64,000 nucleotides of DNA from Helicobacter labetoulli (lineage in GTDB: Bacteria; Campylobacterota; Campylobacteria; Campylobacterales; Helicobacteraceae), in the NCBI RefSeq assembly GCF_003670275.1, contig NZ_QXJF01000010.1:44902-108901 (forward strand), written 5' to 3'. The notes under the pieces were generated by a model. The model saw only the letters and a list, made by a program, of their open reading frames with translations, did no database searches and was not told the origin of the DNA. Position 1 is the first letter of the stretch; each line of letters begins with the position of its first letter. The position numbers and the translations under genes are program-made. Shown here one piece after another: positions 56,142 to 64,000 of the stretch.

Positions 56142-57520
56142 GGGCTAGGGTGAATCGGGTTATATTAGGTATTGATATTGGTTCTAGTGAAATTTGTGCG
56201 ATTGTCGCTGAAGTAAAAGACGATGGTTCGCCCTATATTATTGGCACAGGTATTCATAAGGCTGATGGCATTAAAAAGGGTTCGGTTACAAATATTGAAC
56301 TTGCCTCAAGAGCAATAAGAAGTGCCGTCAATGACGCGGCAAGGGTGTCGGGTGAAAAAGTTGATAAGGCTATTATTTCTCTATCTGGTGCTTATACAAA
56401 AAGTATTAGAGAATCTGCGGTGGTTAATGTGCCAAATAGTGAGATTGGGCTAAAAGAGATTAATCGTGTAATGCAAACAGCCATCTATAATGCCGTGATT
56501 CCAGAAGATCACATGCTTATCCACGCCTTGCCTTATGAGTTTAGATTAGATGATCAAAATTTTGCTGAAGACCCTATGGGTATGAGTGCATCGCGGCTAG
56601 AAGCATTTGTCCATATTGTAACAGCCAAGAAAACAGCACTTGAGAATCTAAAACGAGCGGTGCGTGAAAGCGGCGTGGAGATTGAAAATATTGTGTTAAG
56701 TGCGTATGCTTCATCTATTGCAGTGTTAAGCAATGAGGAAAAAGAGCTTGGTGTAGCGTGCATTGATATGGGAGGGCAGACTTGCGATTTGATGATTTAT
56801 AGCGGATATTCTATGCGTTATAGTGATTTTTTAAGTGTTGGGTCGCATAACATTACAATTGATTTAGCCACAGCCCTTAATGCTCACCCAAGCACAGCAG
56901 AGCAGATTAAAACTGAATATGGCAAACTTATTCTTACAGATGAGGACAAGGAGAAATCCATAAAAGTACCTGTAATGGCAGGTGAGAATGCAACGACTAA
57001 TGTGAGCTTAGAGATTGTCCACGCAGTTATATCTGCTCGTGTAGAGGAGACTTTGCAGCTTTTGGCAAAAAGCATTGAACAAAGTGGGTTGAAAGACAAA
57101 ATTGGTGCAGGTATCACGCTCACAGGTGGTATGGCAAATCTTGATGGAATGCAAGAATTTGCCTCAAGTATATTTTTTAGAAAGCCAGTGAGAATCTCTA
57201 AGCCTATGTCTGTGGGTGGGCTTTTTGATGGATTGAAAGGCACGCAGAGTGCTACCGCAGTTGGGCTGATTCTACACGGAGCTGGGCAGCATACAAACTA
57301 TGAGATGGACTTTGATAAGAAGATTCTCTATAAACGAAGTAGTGTTGTTGAAAGCAATGATGTGGGTAGTATTGGATTGTCTCAAGATGCTTCGCAGGAT
57401 TTGAGTGGTTTGAAAATCACTCAAAATACAGGTGATTTATCGGGGATTCAAGCCATAGAAAAGGATAGACACGATAATGTCTTTATGAGATTCTACAAGT
57501 GGGTTAGCCAATTATTTTAA
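56138..57520 (+). CDS. ftsA: Cell division protein FtsA
   Basis: 460 residues of the actin fold: GIDIGSSEICAIVAEV for the first phosphate loop, ACIDMGGQTCDLMIY for the second and GAGITLTGGMANLDG for adenosine. The C-terminus ends in an amphipathic helix (FMRFYKWVSQLF) that anchors FtsA to the membrane and recruits FtsZ. The GTG start (56138) overlaps the stop of the chaperone gene; a GTG at 56150 is another possibility. Confidence 0.92.
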   Translation: MRARVNRVILGIDIGSSEICAIVAEVKDDGSPYIIGTGIHKADGIKKGSVTNIELASRAIRSAVNDAARVSGEKVDKAIISLSGAYTKSIRESAVVNVPNSEIGLKEINRVMQTAIYNAVIPEDHMLIHALPYEFRLDDQNFAEDPMGMSASRLEAFVHIVTAKKTALENLKRAVRESGVEIENIVLSAYASSIAVLSNEEKELGVACIDMGGQTCDLMIYSGYSMRYSDFLSVGSHNITIDLATALNAHPSTAEQIKTEYGKLILTDEDKEKSIKVPVMAGENATTNVSLEIVHAVISARVEETLQLLAKSIEQSGLKDKIGAGITLTGGMANLDGMQEFASSIFFRKPVRISKPMSVGGLFDGLKGTQSATAVGLILHGAGQHTNYEMDFDKKILYKRSSVVESNDVGSIGLSQDASQDLSGLKITQNTGDLSGIQAIEKDRHDNVFMRFYKWVSQLF

Positions 57521-57530
57521 GGGAGTGATG

Positions 57531-58679
57531 ATGGAAAATATTGAACTAGACATCCAGGAAATACGACAAGAAGGTGCAGTAATTACGGCTGTTGGCGTTG
57601 GTGGCGGTGGCTCAAATATGATTAGTCATCTTGTGAAAACAAATCCACACAAGGCTATTAAGCTTATTGCGACAAATACAGATATTCAACATTTAGAAAC
57701 TACAAGTGCAAATATCAAAATGAAGCTTGGCGAGAAGCTCACAAAAGGTTTGGGTGCTGGTATGCAACCAGATGTGGGTGAAAGGGCAGCGCTAGAGACT
57801 TATGAAGAGTTAAAAGCTGTGCTTAATGGGTCTGATATTGTTTTTATCTCTGCAGGTCTTGGCGGTGGCACAGGCACAGGAGCAGCTCCTGTTGTAGCTA
57901 AGGCGGCAAGGGAAGTTGGGGCATTAACTATTTCTGTTGTAACCAAACCTTTTAAATGGGAGGGTGGCAGACGCGCTGAACTCGCTGAAGAGGGGTTGCG
58001 TAATTTAAAATCAGAAAGTGACTGTATTGTTGTTATCCCTAATGATAGACTTTCATCTATTATTCCTAGAAGTTATGGCGTTCAAGAGAGTTTTGAAGTT
58101 GTAAATGGCGTGTTAGCTCGTGCTGTGAATGGGATTTCAGGCGTAATATTGCATCATAGTCCAAATGATATTAATGTGGATTTTGCCGATGTGAAAACGG
58201 TAATGAGTCATAGAGGACTGGCACTTATGGGTATTGGCGAATCCACAGGCGATAATGCGGCGTGTGAAGCTGTGCGTATGGCAATAGAATCTCCACTGCT
58301 TGATAATATCTCTATTAATGGTGCGATGGGTGTGCTTGTGAATTTTGAGATGAATGGATACTCACTTATTGAGATAGGCGAAGCGATGAATATGATTGAA
58401 TCTATTGTTGATAATAAAGCCCATGTGATTTGTGGGACACGCACACTTGCAGATGTGGCAAAAGATTATGTTAAGGTAACAGTGATCGCTACGGGCTTTG
58501 AAAGAGAGGTTGTAAGCACAGAAGCACAACCGCAAATGTGTGAAAAACAAGGCTTGGAGCAGTCTCGCCAAAGTTTGCAACTTGCTGCACGGAAAGTATC
58601 AGGAGAGGATTATAGTTTGTTTGATCATAATGATGAAAGCCTTGAAGTTCCAACTTATCTCCGCAATCAAAAAGACTAA
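57531..58679 (+). CDS. ftsZ: Cell division protein FtsZ
   Basis: About 382 residues from ATG 57531, five bases after GGGAG (ATG 57528 is equally possible). The GTP-binding signature is GGGTGTGAAP in SAGLGGGTGTGAAP, and the T7 loop NVDFADVKTVM is intact. FtsZ forms the division ring. It lies 10 bp after ftsA. A hairpin at the stop codon may end the transcript. Confidence 0.95.
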   Translation: MENIELDIQEIRQEGAVITAVGVGGGGSNMISHLVKTNPHKAIKLIATNTDIQHLETTSANIKMKLGEKLTKGLGAGMQPDVGERAALETYEELKAVLNGSDIVFISAGLGGGTGTGAAPVVAKAAREVGALTISVVTKPFKWEGGRRAELAEEGLRNLKSESDCIVVIPNDRLSSIIPRSYGVQESFEVVNGVLARAVNGISGVILHHSPNDINVDFADVKTVMSHRGLALMGIGESTGDNAACEAVRMAIESPLLDNISINGAMGVLVNFEMNGYSLIEIGEAMNMIESIVDNKAHVICGTRTLADVAKDYVKVTVIATGFEREVVSTEAQPQMCEKQGLEQSRQSLQLAARKVSGEDYSLFDHNDESLEVPTYLRNQKD

Positions 58680-58688
58680 TTGTCTTTT
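58670..58688 (+). terminator. Hairpin at ftsZ stop
   Basis: AAAAGAC and GTCTTTT pair around TAATT, whose first three bases are the ftsZ stop codon. A second hairpin GGAGAG/CTCTCC (58694-58720) follows, so the pair may act as terminators of the division operon and the convergent methyltransferase. Confidence 0.4.
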
Positions 58689-58731
58689 ACGATGGAGAGG
58701 GATTGTAAAACTTTCTCTCCGTGTTTATTTG

Positions 58732-59674
58732 CTAAGACTTCTTTGCTCCAACCATATGAAAAGTAAAGATATCGTAGTAGTAAATATTTTGCCGAGATTC
58801 TTGTGTATAGTTCATAAGAAGTGCTAGGTTTGTAAGATCGCTTGTTGGAAGTGAGCAGAGTAATACGCCAAAGTTATCAAAAACAAAGAGTTGTTCATAC
58901 CCCATTTTGTTGAGTTGTGGAAAAATGGAGAGAAAATCTTCATTTTGTGCTTGGAGATGTATCTTATCCCACTCAAAAAATATAACAGGTTTATATGTTT
59001 TGAGCGTATTGTTTGCTCCACGCAATACTTTAAAATCAAAACCATCTGTATCTATTTTGATAAAGTTGGGAGAGAAATTAGCCTGTTTTACCACAGAATC
59101 AAGTGTTTGGATTTGAATATTTGTATTAATATTCTTAGAATCTACTAATTTGCCACTTCCATCTTGTAGGGATATGGAGTAGTTGTTTTGCTTTTCATCA
59201 TCACCCAAGAATGTATTAGCAATGATATATAACGGAAGTTTGTTGTTATGCCCCCCCCCCCATACTTATATCTTTAATAGTCGCTCCTTGAAAATTATAG
59301 GAGATGTTGGTAGGTATAAGATTGGCATAACTTTTTTCGCCCTCTATCAACAAGTAAGAAGCATTTTGTATATTTGTCAAAATAGCAGTATCACCTATAT
59401 TTGCCCCCACATCAATCATATTTAAAAAGCCATCTTTATTGTAGATATGCTTAGCTATTGAATGAAGTTGCATATCGTATGTTGGATATAATTTTTGGTA
59501 GAGTGGTAAGGAATGAGAAAAAGGCATTTTCAATTTGATATTGTTATACGATAAAGTAATAAGAGGATTTGATATTTTGAGCAAAGCATTATAGAGTATG
59601 GAGAGCATTTTTACCCAAATTTTGTTTTGTGCATTAAGATATGCTTTATAAACAAGTTGTGCTAAGAATTTCAT
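58732..59674 (-). CDS. Phase-variable FkbM-family methyltransferase (OFF, frameshifted at G11)
   Basis: ATG 59674 opens a frame with a FkbM-like N-terminus (SIAKHIYNKDGFLNMIDVGANIGDTAI in part), which ends at a minus-strand G11 (plus-strand C 59251-59261) with DISMGGGA. The frame downstream is open without a break from the tract (HNNKLPLYIIANTFLGDDEK) to the end, with LDSVV and FIKIDTDGFDFKVLRGA, typical of FkbM O-methyltransferases. G10 or G13 would give about 313 residues. FkbM proteins usually methylate sugars or other hydroxyls. In this assembly the gene is out of frame. Confidence 0.78.
59251..59261 (-). repeat. G11 homopolymer (phase-variation tract) in FkbM gene
   Basis: Eleven C on the plus strand, G11 in the gene. 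Loss of one base or gain of two restores the frame between the two FkbM halves. Confidence 0.9.
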
Positions 59675-59710
59675 TGAGTTCTCCTAAAAAGTTGCAGTGT
59701 GAATCTAAAA

Positions 59711-59787
59711 TGGCGTGCTCGGAGGGATTCAAACCCCCGACCTACAGGACCGCAACCTGTTGCTCTATTCAGCTGAGCTACGAGCAC
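59711..59787 (-). tRNA. tRNA-Arg (anticodon GCG)
   Basis: 77 bases including CCA. The acceptor GTGCTCG pairs with CGAGCAC; the anticodon stem ACAGG/CCTGT encloses TTGCGGT, giving anticodon GCG. T-stem GGGGG/CCCTC has one G-T. It would read CGC and CGU. The usual bacterial tRNA for these codons has ACG (inosine-modified). Confidence 0.9.
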
Positions 59788-59840
59788 AAGAATGAAAATA
59801 AAGTTGGCATTCTAGCTAAAAATCCTTAAAACTCACTTTA

Positions 59841-59884
59841 TATAATGCAAATTTAAGCATTTTTAAATAAATTTTTCTTATAAT
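59841..59884 (+). promoter_or_regulatory. Two -10 elements before rpsU
   Basis: TATAAT at 59841-59846 and again at 59879-59884, the second 37 bases before the rpsU ATG. Either or both could drive rpsU. Confidence 0.5.
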
Positions 59885-59920
59885 ACTGCCCTTAAATCTT
59901 ACAAGAAAGTGGGTGAGCTT

Positions 59921-60133
59921 ATGCCGGGTATCAAAGTTAAAGAAAGTGAATCTTTTGAAGAAGCGTATAGAAAGTTCAAGAAACAAACCGACCGCAATCT
60001 CGTTGTAACGGAGTTGAGAGCGAGAAGGTTTTTTGAATCTAAGACTGAAAAACGCAAAAAACAAAAGATTAACGCTAAGAAAAAAATGCTTAAGCGTCTT
60101 TATATGTTAAGACGCTACGAGTCAAAACTCTAG
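59921..60133 (+). CDS. rpsU: 30S ribosomal protein bS21
   Basis: 70 residues from ATG 59921 ([19 protein letters not shown]), very basic throughout, the normal size for bS21. It binds the small subunit and helps start selection. A longer frame beginning at 59909 adds four residues without support. It stands alone. Confidence 0.9.
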   Translation: MPGIKVKESESFEEAYRKFKKQTDRNLVVTELRARRFFESKTEKRKKQKINAKKKMLKRLYMLRRYESKL

Positions 60134-60453
60134 CAAAATCTTCATTGCTAAGGCTTTTTAAGCTTTAGTGGTGGAGTTTTGCAAACTTTTACTTTCATTA
60201 TAGAATCCCCCTTTAGTATTTGTTTATGTTGAAATTTTGATCAAGTGATGAGATTAAACCCTGTTTTTGTTAGAAGAAAAAAACATTTTAGAGGCTTTAA
60301 GATGAGAATCTTTAAAAATTGGAGTAAAATGAAGCATTATCACCGCAGTATCATATCTATATGCAAGTGCTTATCTTGCTTACTTACCATACCCAGCTTT
60401 CCACACACAAAAGAATCTAGCCGATATTTTCCATTCATAGCAGGATTTATACA
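60134..60453. other. Intergenic stretch of 320 bases
   Basis: Between rpsU and the first phosphoethanolamine transferase. A weak hairpin CTAAGGC/GCTTTAG (60148-60168) lies just after rpsU and may end it. A short frame from 60245 reaches the next start, but its composition is not convincing. I see no other structured element, though a promoter for the transferases must lie here. Confidence 0.5.
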
Positions 60454-62400
60454 ATGAAGCTTTTTACTCACCCCACACTTTTTAAGATTCTTATCTTACT
60501 TATTTTTCTAAACACTATCATTCTTTTTGGCTCACAATATTTTGTTTATACAAAGCATTGGGATTTGTATTGGTTTAGCTCGTTTTTTTATCGTGAGCTT
60601 TTGCTCTGTGTGAGTTATTTTGCTTTTTTTTGGATTCTTTCACTTGTGCCTTTTGGCGTTTATGTAGCGTGGGCGATTTTTAGCATAAGTGTTGTATGTT
60701 TTGTAGTTGATATATTTTTGCTCTACACCTTTGATACAAATCTCAATTCCTATCTTGTCATTGTAGCATTAGAGACAAATCCACAGGAGAGTGCGGAGTT
60801 TTTGCATAACTATGTAAGCTTTGGGTTGCTTGGTGTATATGCTTTTTTTATTATCGTTGCTGTGTTTTTGTGGGTTAAGATTCCACTTTTGCAGCCCTCT
60901 GCTAGATTTATGCGGCTTGTGTATGCTTGGTTTATTGTGAGTGTGGGGATTGTGCTTGGTATGATTTTAAGCCACACAAAGCCTTTGAATGAGGATTGGA
61001 GTGATATGCTTTATAATTATACAAAGCAGTTCTATCGTGCAATTCAGGGCACTTATGGCTTTATGAAAGAGTATGAAAAGCTCAATAGCAAGTTTGATGA
61101 GCTATCTACCACGCTACAGGTTAAAAAAGCAAAAAATAATATACAAAACATTGTGCTTGTCATTGGCGAATCTACTCAAAGAGACAAGTTGCATCTTTAT
61201 GGCTATCCGCTCCCCACCACACCAAATTTAGATTCTATCAAACAGCATAGCCCTAAGAATCTGCTTGTTTTTAGCGATATTATTTCCGCTCACGGACAGA
61301 CACACGAGTCTTTAAGTCTTAGCCTTACTCTTGCTAATCAAGACAACACGCAGGGCATACAGACGATAAACCCCAAACACAAGCCAAAAGCCACCAAGTC
61401 TAGTGAGATTCAAAAGCCGTGGTATGAGTATATTAATGCCATTGATGCTTTTAAGCTTGGAGGCTACCATACAATCGCTATTTCAAATCAAGAGCCTATT
61501 AGCCTTTTTGGCAATGCCGCAGCGACTATTCTTAAGCGTGCTGATGAAGCTCATTTTGTCAATGTTAATGACAAGATGAGCACGACAAAGTTTGATGAAG
61601 CGATTTTGGATATTTTTGATGAGGAGTTAGGGATAGGCAGGGGGCAGGGGGATTTGCAAGGGGATTTTGATAATGGAGATTCTAAGTCTCTAAGCTCAAG
61701 TGAGAATCTACCACAAGAGCCTAAAAATACAGCAGATTCTACGCCCAAACCGACTTTTTTTATCCTACACCTTATGGGGAATCACGCTAAGTATTATAAC
61801 CGCTATCCAAGCAGTTTTGCGAGATTTAGCCAAGAAGATATGCTATGTCGTGCTGATAGCGTGGAGAATCTAGCTGCCACAAGTGCGGAAGAGAATATGC
61901 ACTATGATAATAGTGTGCTATATGGTGATTTTGTGCTACGAGAGATTATAAAGCGATTTGAAGATTCAGATTCTTTGGTGCTGTATTTTAGCGACCACGG
62001 GGAAGAGATTTATGACTGGAGGAATTTCATCGGGCATTCGGATTCTAAAATGTCGCGTTTTATGGTGGAGATTCCATTTATTATTTATGTAAGTGATGAG
62101 TTTATTGCAAAGCACGCAGAACTTTATAAGCGATTACAAAAAGCACAGAATCAACGCTATATGAATGATGATTTAATCCATACTTTGCTTGATATTGCAG
62201 GGATTGATATGCAGGGCTTTGAATCTAAGCGGAGTTTAATGAGTAATGACAAAACCTTGCTAAATAAGAGAATCCGCCTTGTTGGCGAGAAAAAAAGTGC
62301 TAAAGATTATGACAAAGAGTTAAAAGCTCAAAAAAGTTATTATCAGCAGGGGTTATGTGGTAGAAAAGATTCTGCTCATAAAGAGGAGATAGCTCAATGA
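60454..62400 (+). CDS. Phosphoethanolamine transferase, first copy (EptA-type)
   Basis: 648 residues: five N-terminal membrane helices (about 8-175), then a periplasmic alkaline-phosphatase-like domain. The nucleophile is Thr241 in IGESTQRDK, and the metal ligands include Asp514 and His515 in FSDHGEE, plus later histidine. Enzymes of this family add phosphoethanolamine to lipid A or other surface glycans from phosphatidylethanolamine. AGGA precedes the ATG. A hydrophilic linker (about 390-435) near the tract position of copy two is Asp/Ser-rich. It overlaps the second copy by 4 bp (ATGA). Confidence 0.82.
   Translation: MKLFTHPTLFKILILLIFLNTIILFGSQYFVYTKHWDLYWFSSFFYRELLLCVSYFAFFWILSLVPFGVYVAWAIFSISVVCFVVDIFLLYTFDTNLNSYLVIVALETNPQESAEFLHNYVSFGLLGVYAFFIIVAVFLWVKIPLLQPSARFMRLVYAWFIVSVGIVLGMILSHTKPLNEDWSDMLYNYTKQFYRAIQGTYGFMKEYEKLNSKFDELSTTLQVKKAKNNIQNIVLVIGESTQRDKLHLYGYPLPTTPNLDSIKQHSPKNLLVFSDIISAHGQTHESLSLSLTLANQDNTQGIQTINPKHKPKATKSSEIQKPWYEYINAIDAFKLGGYHTIAISNQEPISLFGNAAATILKRADEAHFVNVNDKMSTTKFDEAILDIFDEELGIGRGQGDLQGDFDNGDSKSLSSSENLPQEPKNTADSTPKPTFFILHLMGNHAKYYNRYPSSFARFSQEDMLCRADSVENLAATSAEENMHYDNSVLYGDFVLREIIKRFEDSDSLVLYFSDHGEEIYDWRNFIGHSDSKMSRFMVEIPFIIYVSDEFIAKHAELYKRLQKAQNQRYMNDDLIHTLLDIAGIDMQGFESKRSLMSNDKTLLNKRIRLVGEKKSAKDYDKELKAQKSYYQQGLCGRKDSAHKEEIAQ
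62042..62171 (+). repeat. 130-bp block shared with second transferase (copy 1)
   Basis: 129 of 130 bases match 63871-64000; the only difference is at 62094. The match may continue beyond the window. It encodes part of the catalytic domain, after the SDHG block. Confidence 0.9.
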
Positions 62401-64000
62401 GTGATGCACGATTTTTCCGCACTTTTATGTTTTTGTGGATTTTAAATACTTGCCTTATCATAATGTCTCATCAAACTTTTTTGCATACGCATTTTGATAT
62501 GTATTATGTTCTCACTTTTGCATATAGGGAAGTGATGTTTCTTGTGAGCTATGGTGCATTGTTGTGCGTGATTTATTTTCTTAAGTGGCGTTTTTTACAG
62601 AATCTTTTGCTTTTTGTTGTGGTGGCTCTTAGTATTTTGTGTATGGTAGCTGAAATTTTTTGCCTTTATAACTTCTCTACTTTGCTCAACTCATATGTGG
62701 TAAGCATTGCGTTTGAGAGTAATGTAAGAGAGAGTTTAGAATTTTTACATACATATATAGATATAAAGCTGCTTGGAATCTATGGGCTTTTTACTTTGGT
62801 TACTTGGCTGTGCTTTAGGCTAAAAGTGCCAAAATATGTGAGAGGCAATACATTAAAGCTAAAGATTATGTATGTGCTTTTATTGCTTTGTGTTGTGGTT
62901 GTGCATATTGTGGGTGTGCGTCCTTCAAGCCCGGATTTGCGTTTTAGTGATGTCTTGTATCATAGCTATACTGCCTTGTCTAGCTCATTGAAACGCACCC
63001 TCGCATTTATGGAGGAGTATAAAAGGTTATCGGCACATTTTGATGAGTTTGCTAAAGATTTTGAGGCAAAGCCTAGTAAAGAAAAGATTGAAAATGTTGT
63101 GCTTGTCATTGGAGAAAGCACACAAAGAGGTAAAATGAGCCTGTATGGCTATGAGCTGCCTACCACTCCACTTTTGGAGAATCTTAAAAGGCAAAAATCG
63201 CAGAATCTGCTTGTTTTTAACGATGTAATTTCATCTCAAGGCTCAACCTATGAAAGTCTTACGCAAGTTTTAAGTTTTGCCAATCAAGAAAATGCGGAGA
63301 ACTCCCAATGGTATGAGTATTTAAATATGATTGATGCTATGCGTCTTGGCGGGTATTGCACGATTGCTATTTCAAATCAGGAGGCGGTAAGCTTTTTTGG
63401 CAATGGTGTAGCGACAATTTTGAATAGGGCAGATAGGGTGAAATATTTAAATTATGGCGATAGTTTTGATTTAACAAGGCTTGATGGGGAGTTGGTTTTA
63501 GCACTTGATACTTATCTTAATCAATCTTATGTATTGCCCCCCCCCCAGCTAGAATCTAAAACATCTAGCTTGCATAATTCTTATTGCAATAAAGAGCGAA
63601 CTTTGCGATTTTTTGCCCTGCATCTTATGGGTAGCCACGAGCGATATGAGAGTCGCTATCCAAGAGAGTTTAATATTTTTAGTTCCAATGATATAAAGCA
63701 GGACTTTGGGGACAAAAGTAAAATTGCTGCTTATCTTAATAGTGTGTTGTATGGTGATTTTGTGCTACGAGAGATTATTAAACGCTTTGAAGATTCAGAT
63801 TCTTTGGTGCTGTATTTTAGCGACCACGGTAAGGAAGTGTATGAAAATGGAGATTTTGCTGGACATAGCAATTCTAAAATGTCGCGTTTTATGGTGGAGA
63901 TTCCATTTATTATTTATGTAAGCGATGAGTTTATTGCAAAGCACGCAGAACTTTATAAGCGATTACAAAAAGCACAGAATCAACGCTATATGAATGATGA
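62397..64000 (+). CDS. Phosphoethanolamine transferase, second copy (phase-variable, ON; 3' end beyond window)
   Basis: Starts at ATG 62397 overlapping the first copy by ATGA. At least 534 residues are open to the window edge. Five N-terminal helices differ strongly in sequence from those of copy one, then the periplasmic domain has Thr242 in IGESTQRGK, FALHLMGSHERY and FSDHGKEVY. A C10 tract (63537-63546) lies in frame in the linker, coding for Pro381-Pro383, so this copy is ON. A gain or loss of a base would truncate it. The last visible 130 bases nearly match copy one, suggesting gene conversion. Confidence 0.8.
   Translation, partial: MSDARFFRTFMFLWILNTCLIIMSHQTFLHTHFDMYYVLTFAYREVMFLVSYGALLCVIYFLKWRFLQNLLLFVVVALSILCMVAEIFCLYNFSTLLNSYVVSIAFESNVRESLEFLHTYIDIKLLGIYGLFTLVTWLCFRLKVPKYVRGNTLKLKIMYVLLLLCVVVVHIVGVRPSSPDLRFSDVLYHSYTALSSSLKRTLAFMEEYKRLSAHFDEFAKDFEAKPSKEKIENVVLVIGESTQRGKMSLYGYELPTTPLLENLKRQKSQNLLVFNDVISSQGSTYESLTQVLSFANQENAENSQWYEYLNMIDAMRLGGYCTIAISNQEAVSFFGNGVATILNRADRVKYLNYGDSFDLTRLDGELVLALDTYLNQSYVLPPPQLESKTSSLHNSYCNKERTLRFFALHLMGSHERYESRYPREFNIFSSNDIKQDFGDKSKIAAYLNSVLYGDFVLREIIKRFEDSDSLVLYFSDHGKEVYENGDFAGHSNSKMSRFMVEIPFIIYVSDEFIAKHAELYKRLQKAQNQRYMND
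63537..63546 (+). repeat. C10 homopolymer (phase-variation tract) in second transferase
   Basis: Ten C giving Pro-Pro-Pro and the start of Gln, in frame with both the upstream and the downstream parts of the gene. Other lengths of C would break it unless they differ by a multiple of three. Confidence 0.9.
63871..64000 (+). repeat. 130-bp block shared with first transferase (copy 2)
   Basis: 129 of 130 bases match 62042-62171 (mismatch at 63923). The block reaches the window edge, so its true length is unknown. Confidence 0.9.

Noticed and set aside
60245..60457. Possible 70-residue gene whose stop overlaps the first phosphoethanolamine transferase start (ATGA)
   Set aside because: The overlap looks attractive, but the translation has no membrane or domain pattern, there is no clear ribosome site, and the composition resembles intergenic sequence.

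Overview
The window looks like the chromosome of an enterohepatic Helicobacter. It is AT-rich and densely coded, in long operons with 1-11 bp gene overlaps. Many blocks keep an order I recall from H. pylori: purD/RDD/lptD/phosphoribosyltransferase/pnp/atpE, radA/ftsY/rny, cheV/nspC, pssA/psd-like/ftsH/prmA/cheY, amidase/nitronate monooxygenase/tyrS/spoT/rpoZ/pyrH, fliW/bamD/lon and ppiD-like/ftsA/ftsZ. Long G/C homopolymers inside surface-modification genes and promoters of extended -10 type without an obvious -35 also fit the genus. The species cannot be fixed from the sequence alone.

Layout. 1-2382: truncated A24 prepilin peptidase, LptF/G permease, truA. 2379-3051: a phase-OFF methyltransferase. 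3152-10543: promoter and 6S-like leader RNA, then purD, RDD protein, lptD, phosphoribosyltransferase, pnp, atpE. 10579-10787: two tRNA-Leu genes. 10874-14112: NhaC antiporter and a phase-OFF GT-C membrane protein. 14128-31983: mostly minus strand (radA, ftsY, thioredoxin-like lipoprotein; rny and an MFS exporter on plus; then Sel1 protein, dusB, nspC, cheV, pssA, psd-like, ftsH, prmA, cheY, hisA, membrane protein, amidase). 31993-37477: nitronate monooxygenase, tyrS, spoT, rpoZ, pyrH. 37573-42813: a large Type IIG-like restriction-modification protein and an uncharacterised OB/pseudo-receiver protein. 42895-47976: trmN6-like, ribD, rimP, rbfA, tgt, proC, fliW. 48110-53621: bamD, lon, small membrane protein, glycosyltransferase, cysK. 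53669-54550: two broken genes. 54648-58679: ppiD-like, ftsA, ftsZ. 58732-59674: a phase-OFF FkbM methyltransferase. 59711-60133: tRNA-Arg and rpsU. 60454-64000: two tandem phosphoethanolamine transferases; the second carries an in-frame C10 tract and runs off the window.

The most distinctive signal is switchable surface chemistry. Four genes carry 10-11 bp G/C tracts. By reading frame, three are OFF (G11) and one, the second phosphoethanolamine transferase, is ON (C10). The two transferases share a 130 bp block that is 129/130 identical although the rest has diverged, which suggests gene conversion. Further candidate slippage sites are an 8-bp tandem repeat (not a multiple of three) inside radA and a T7 run that splits a small membrane-anchored protein. 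Other items for a second look: a psd-like protein lacking the self-cleavage serine, a roughly 175-residue in-frame insertion in the restriction-modification protein, a heptamer (AGATTCT/AGAATCT) that is very common and builds hairpin stems, and a decayed DNA methyltransferase fragment.
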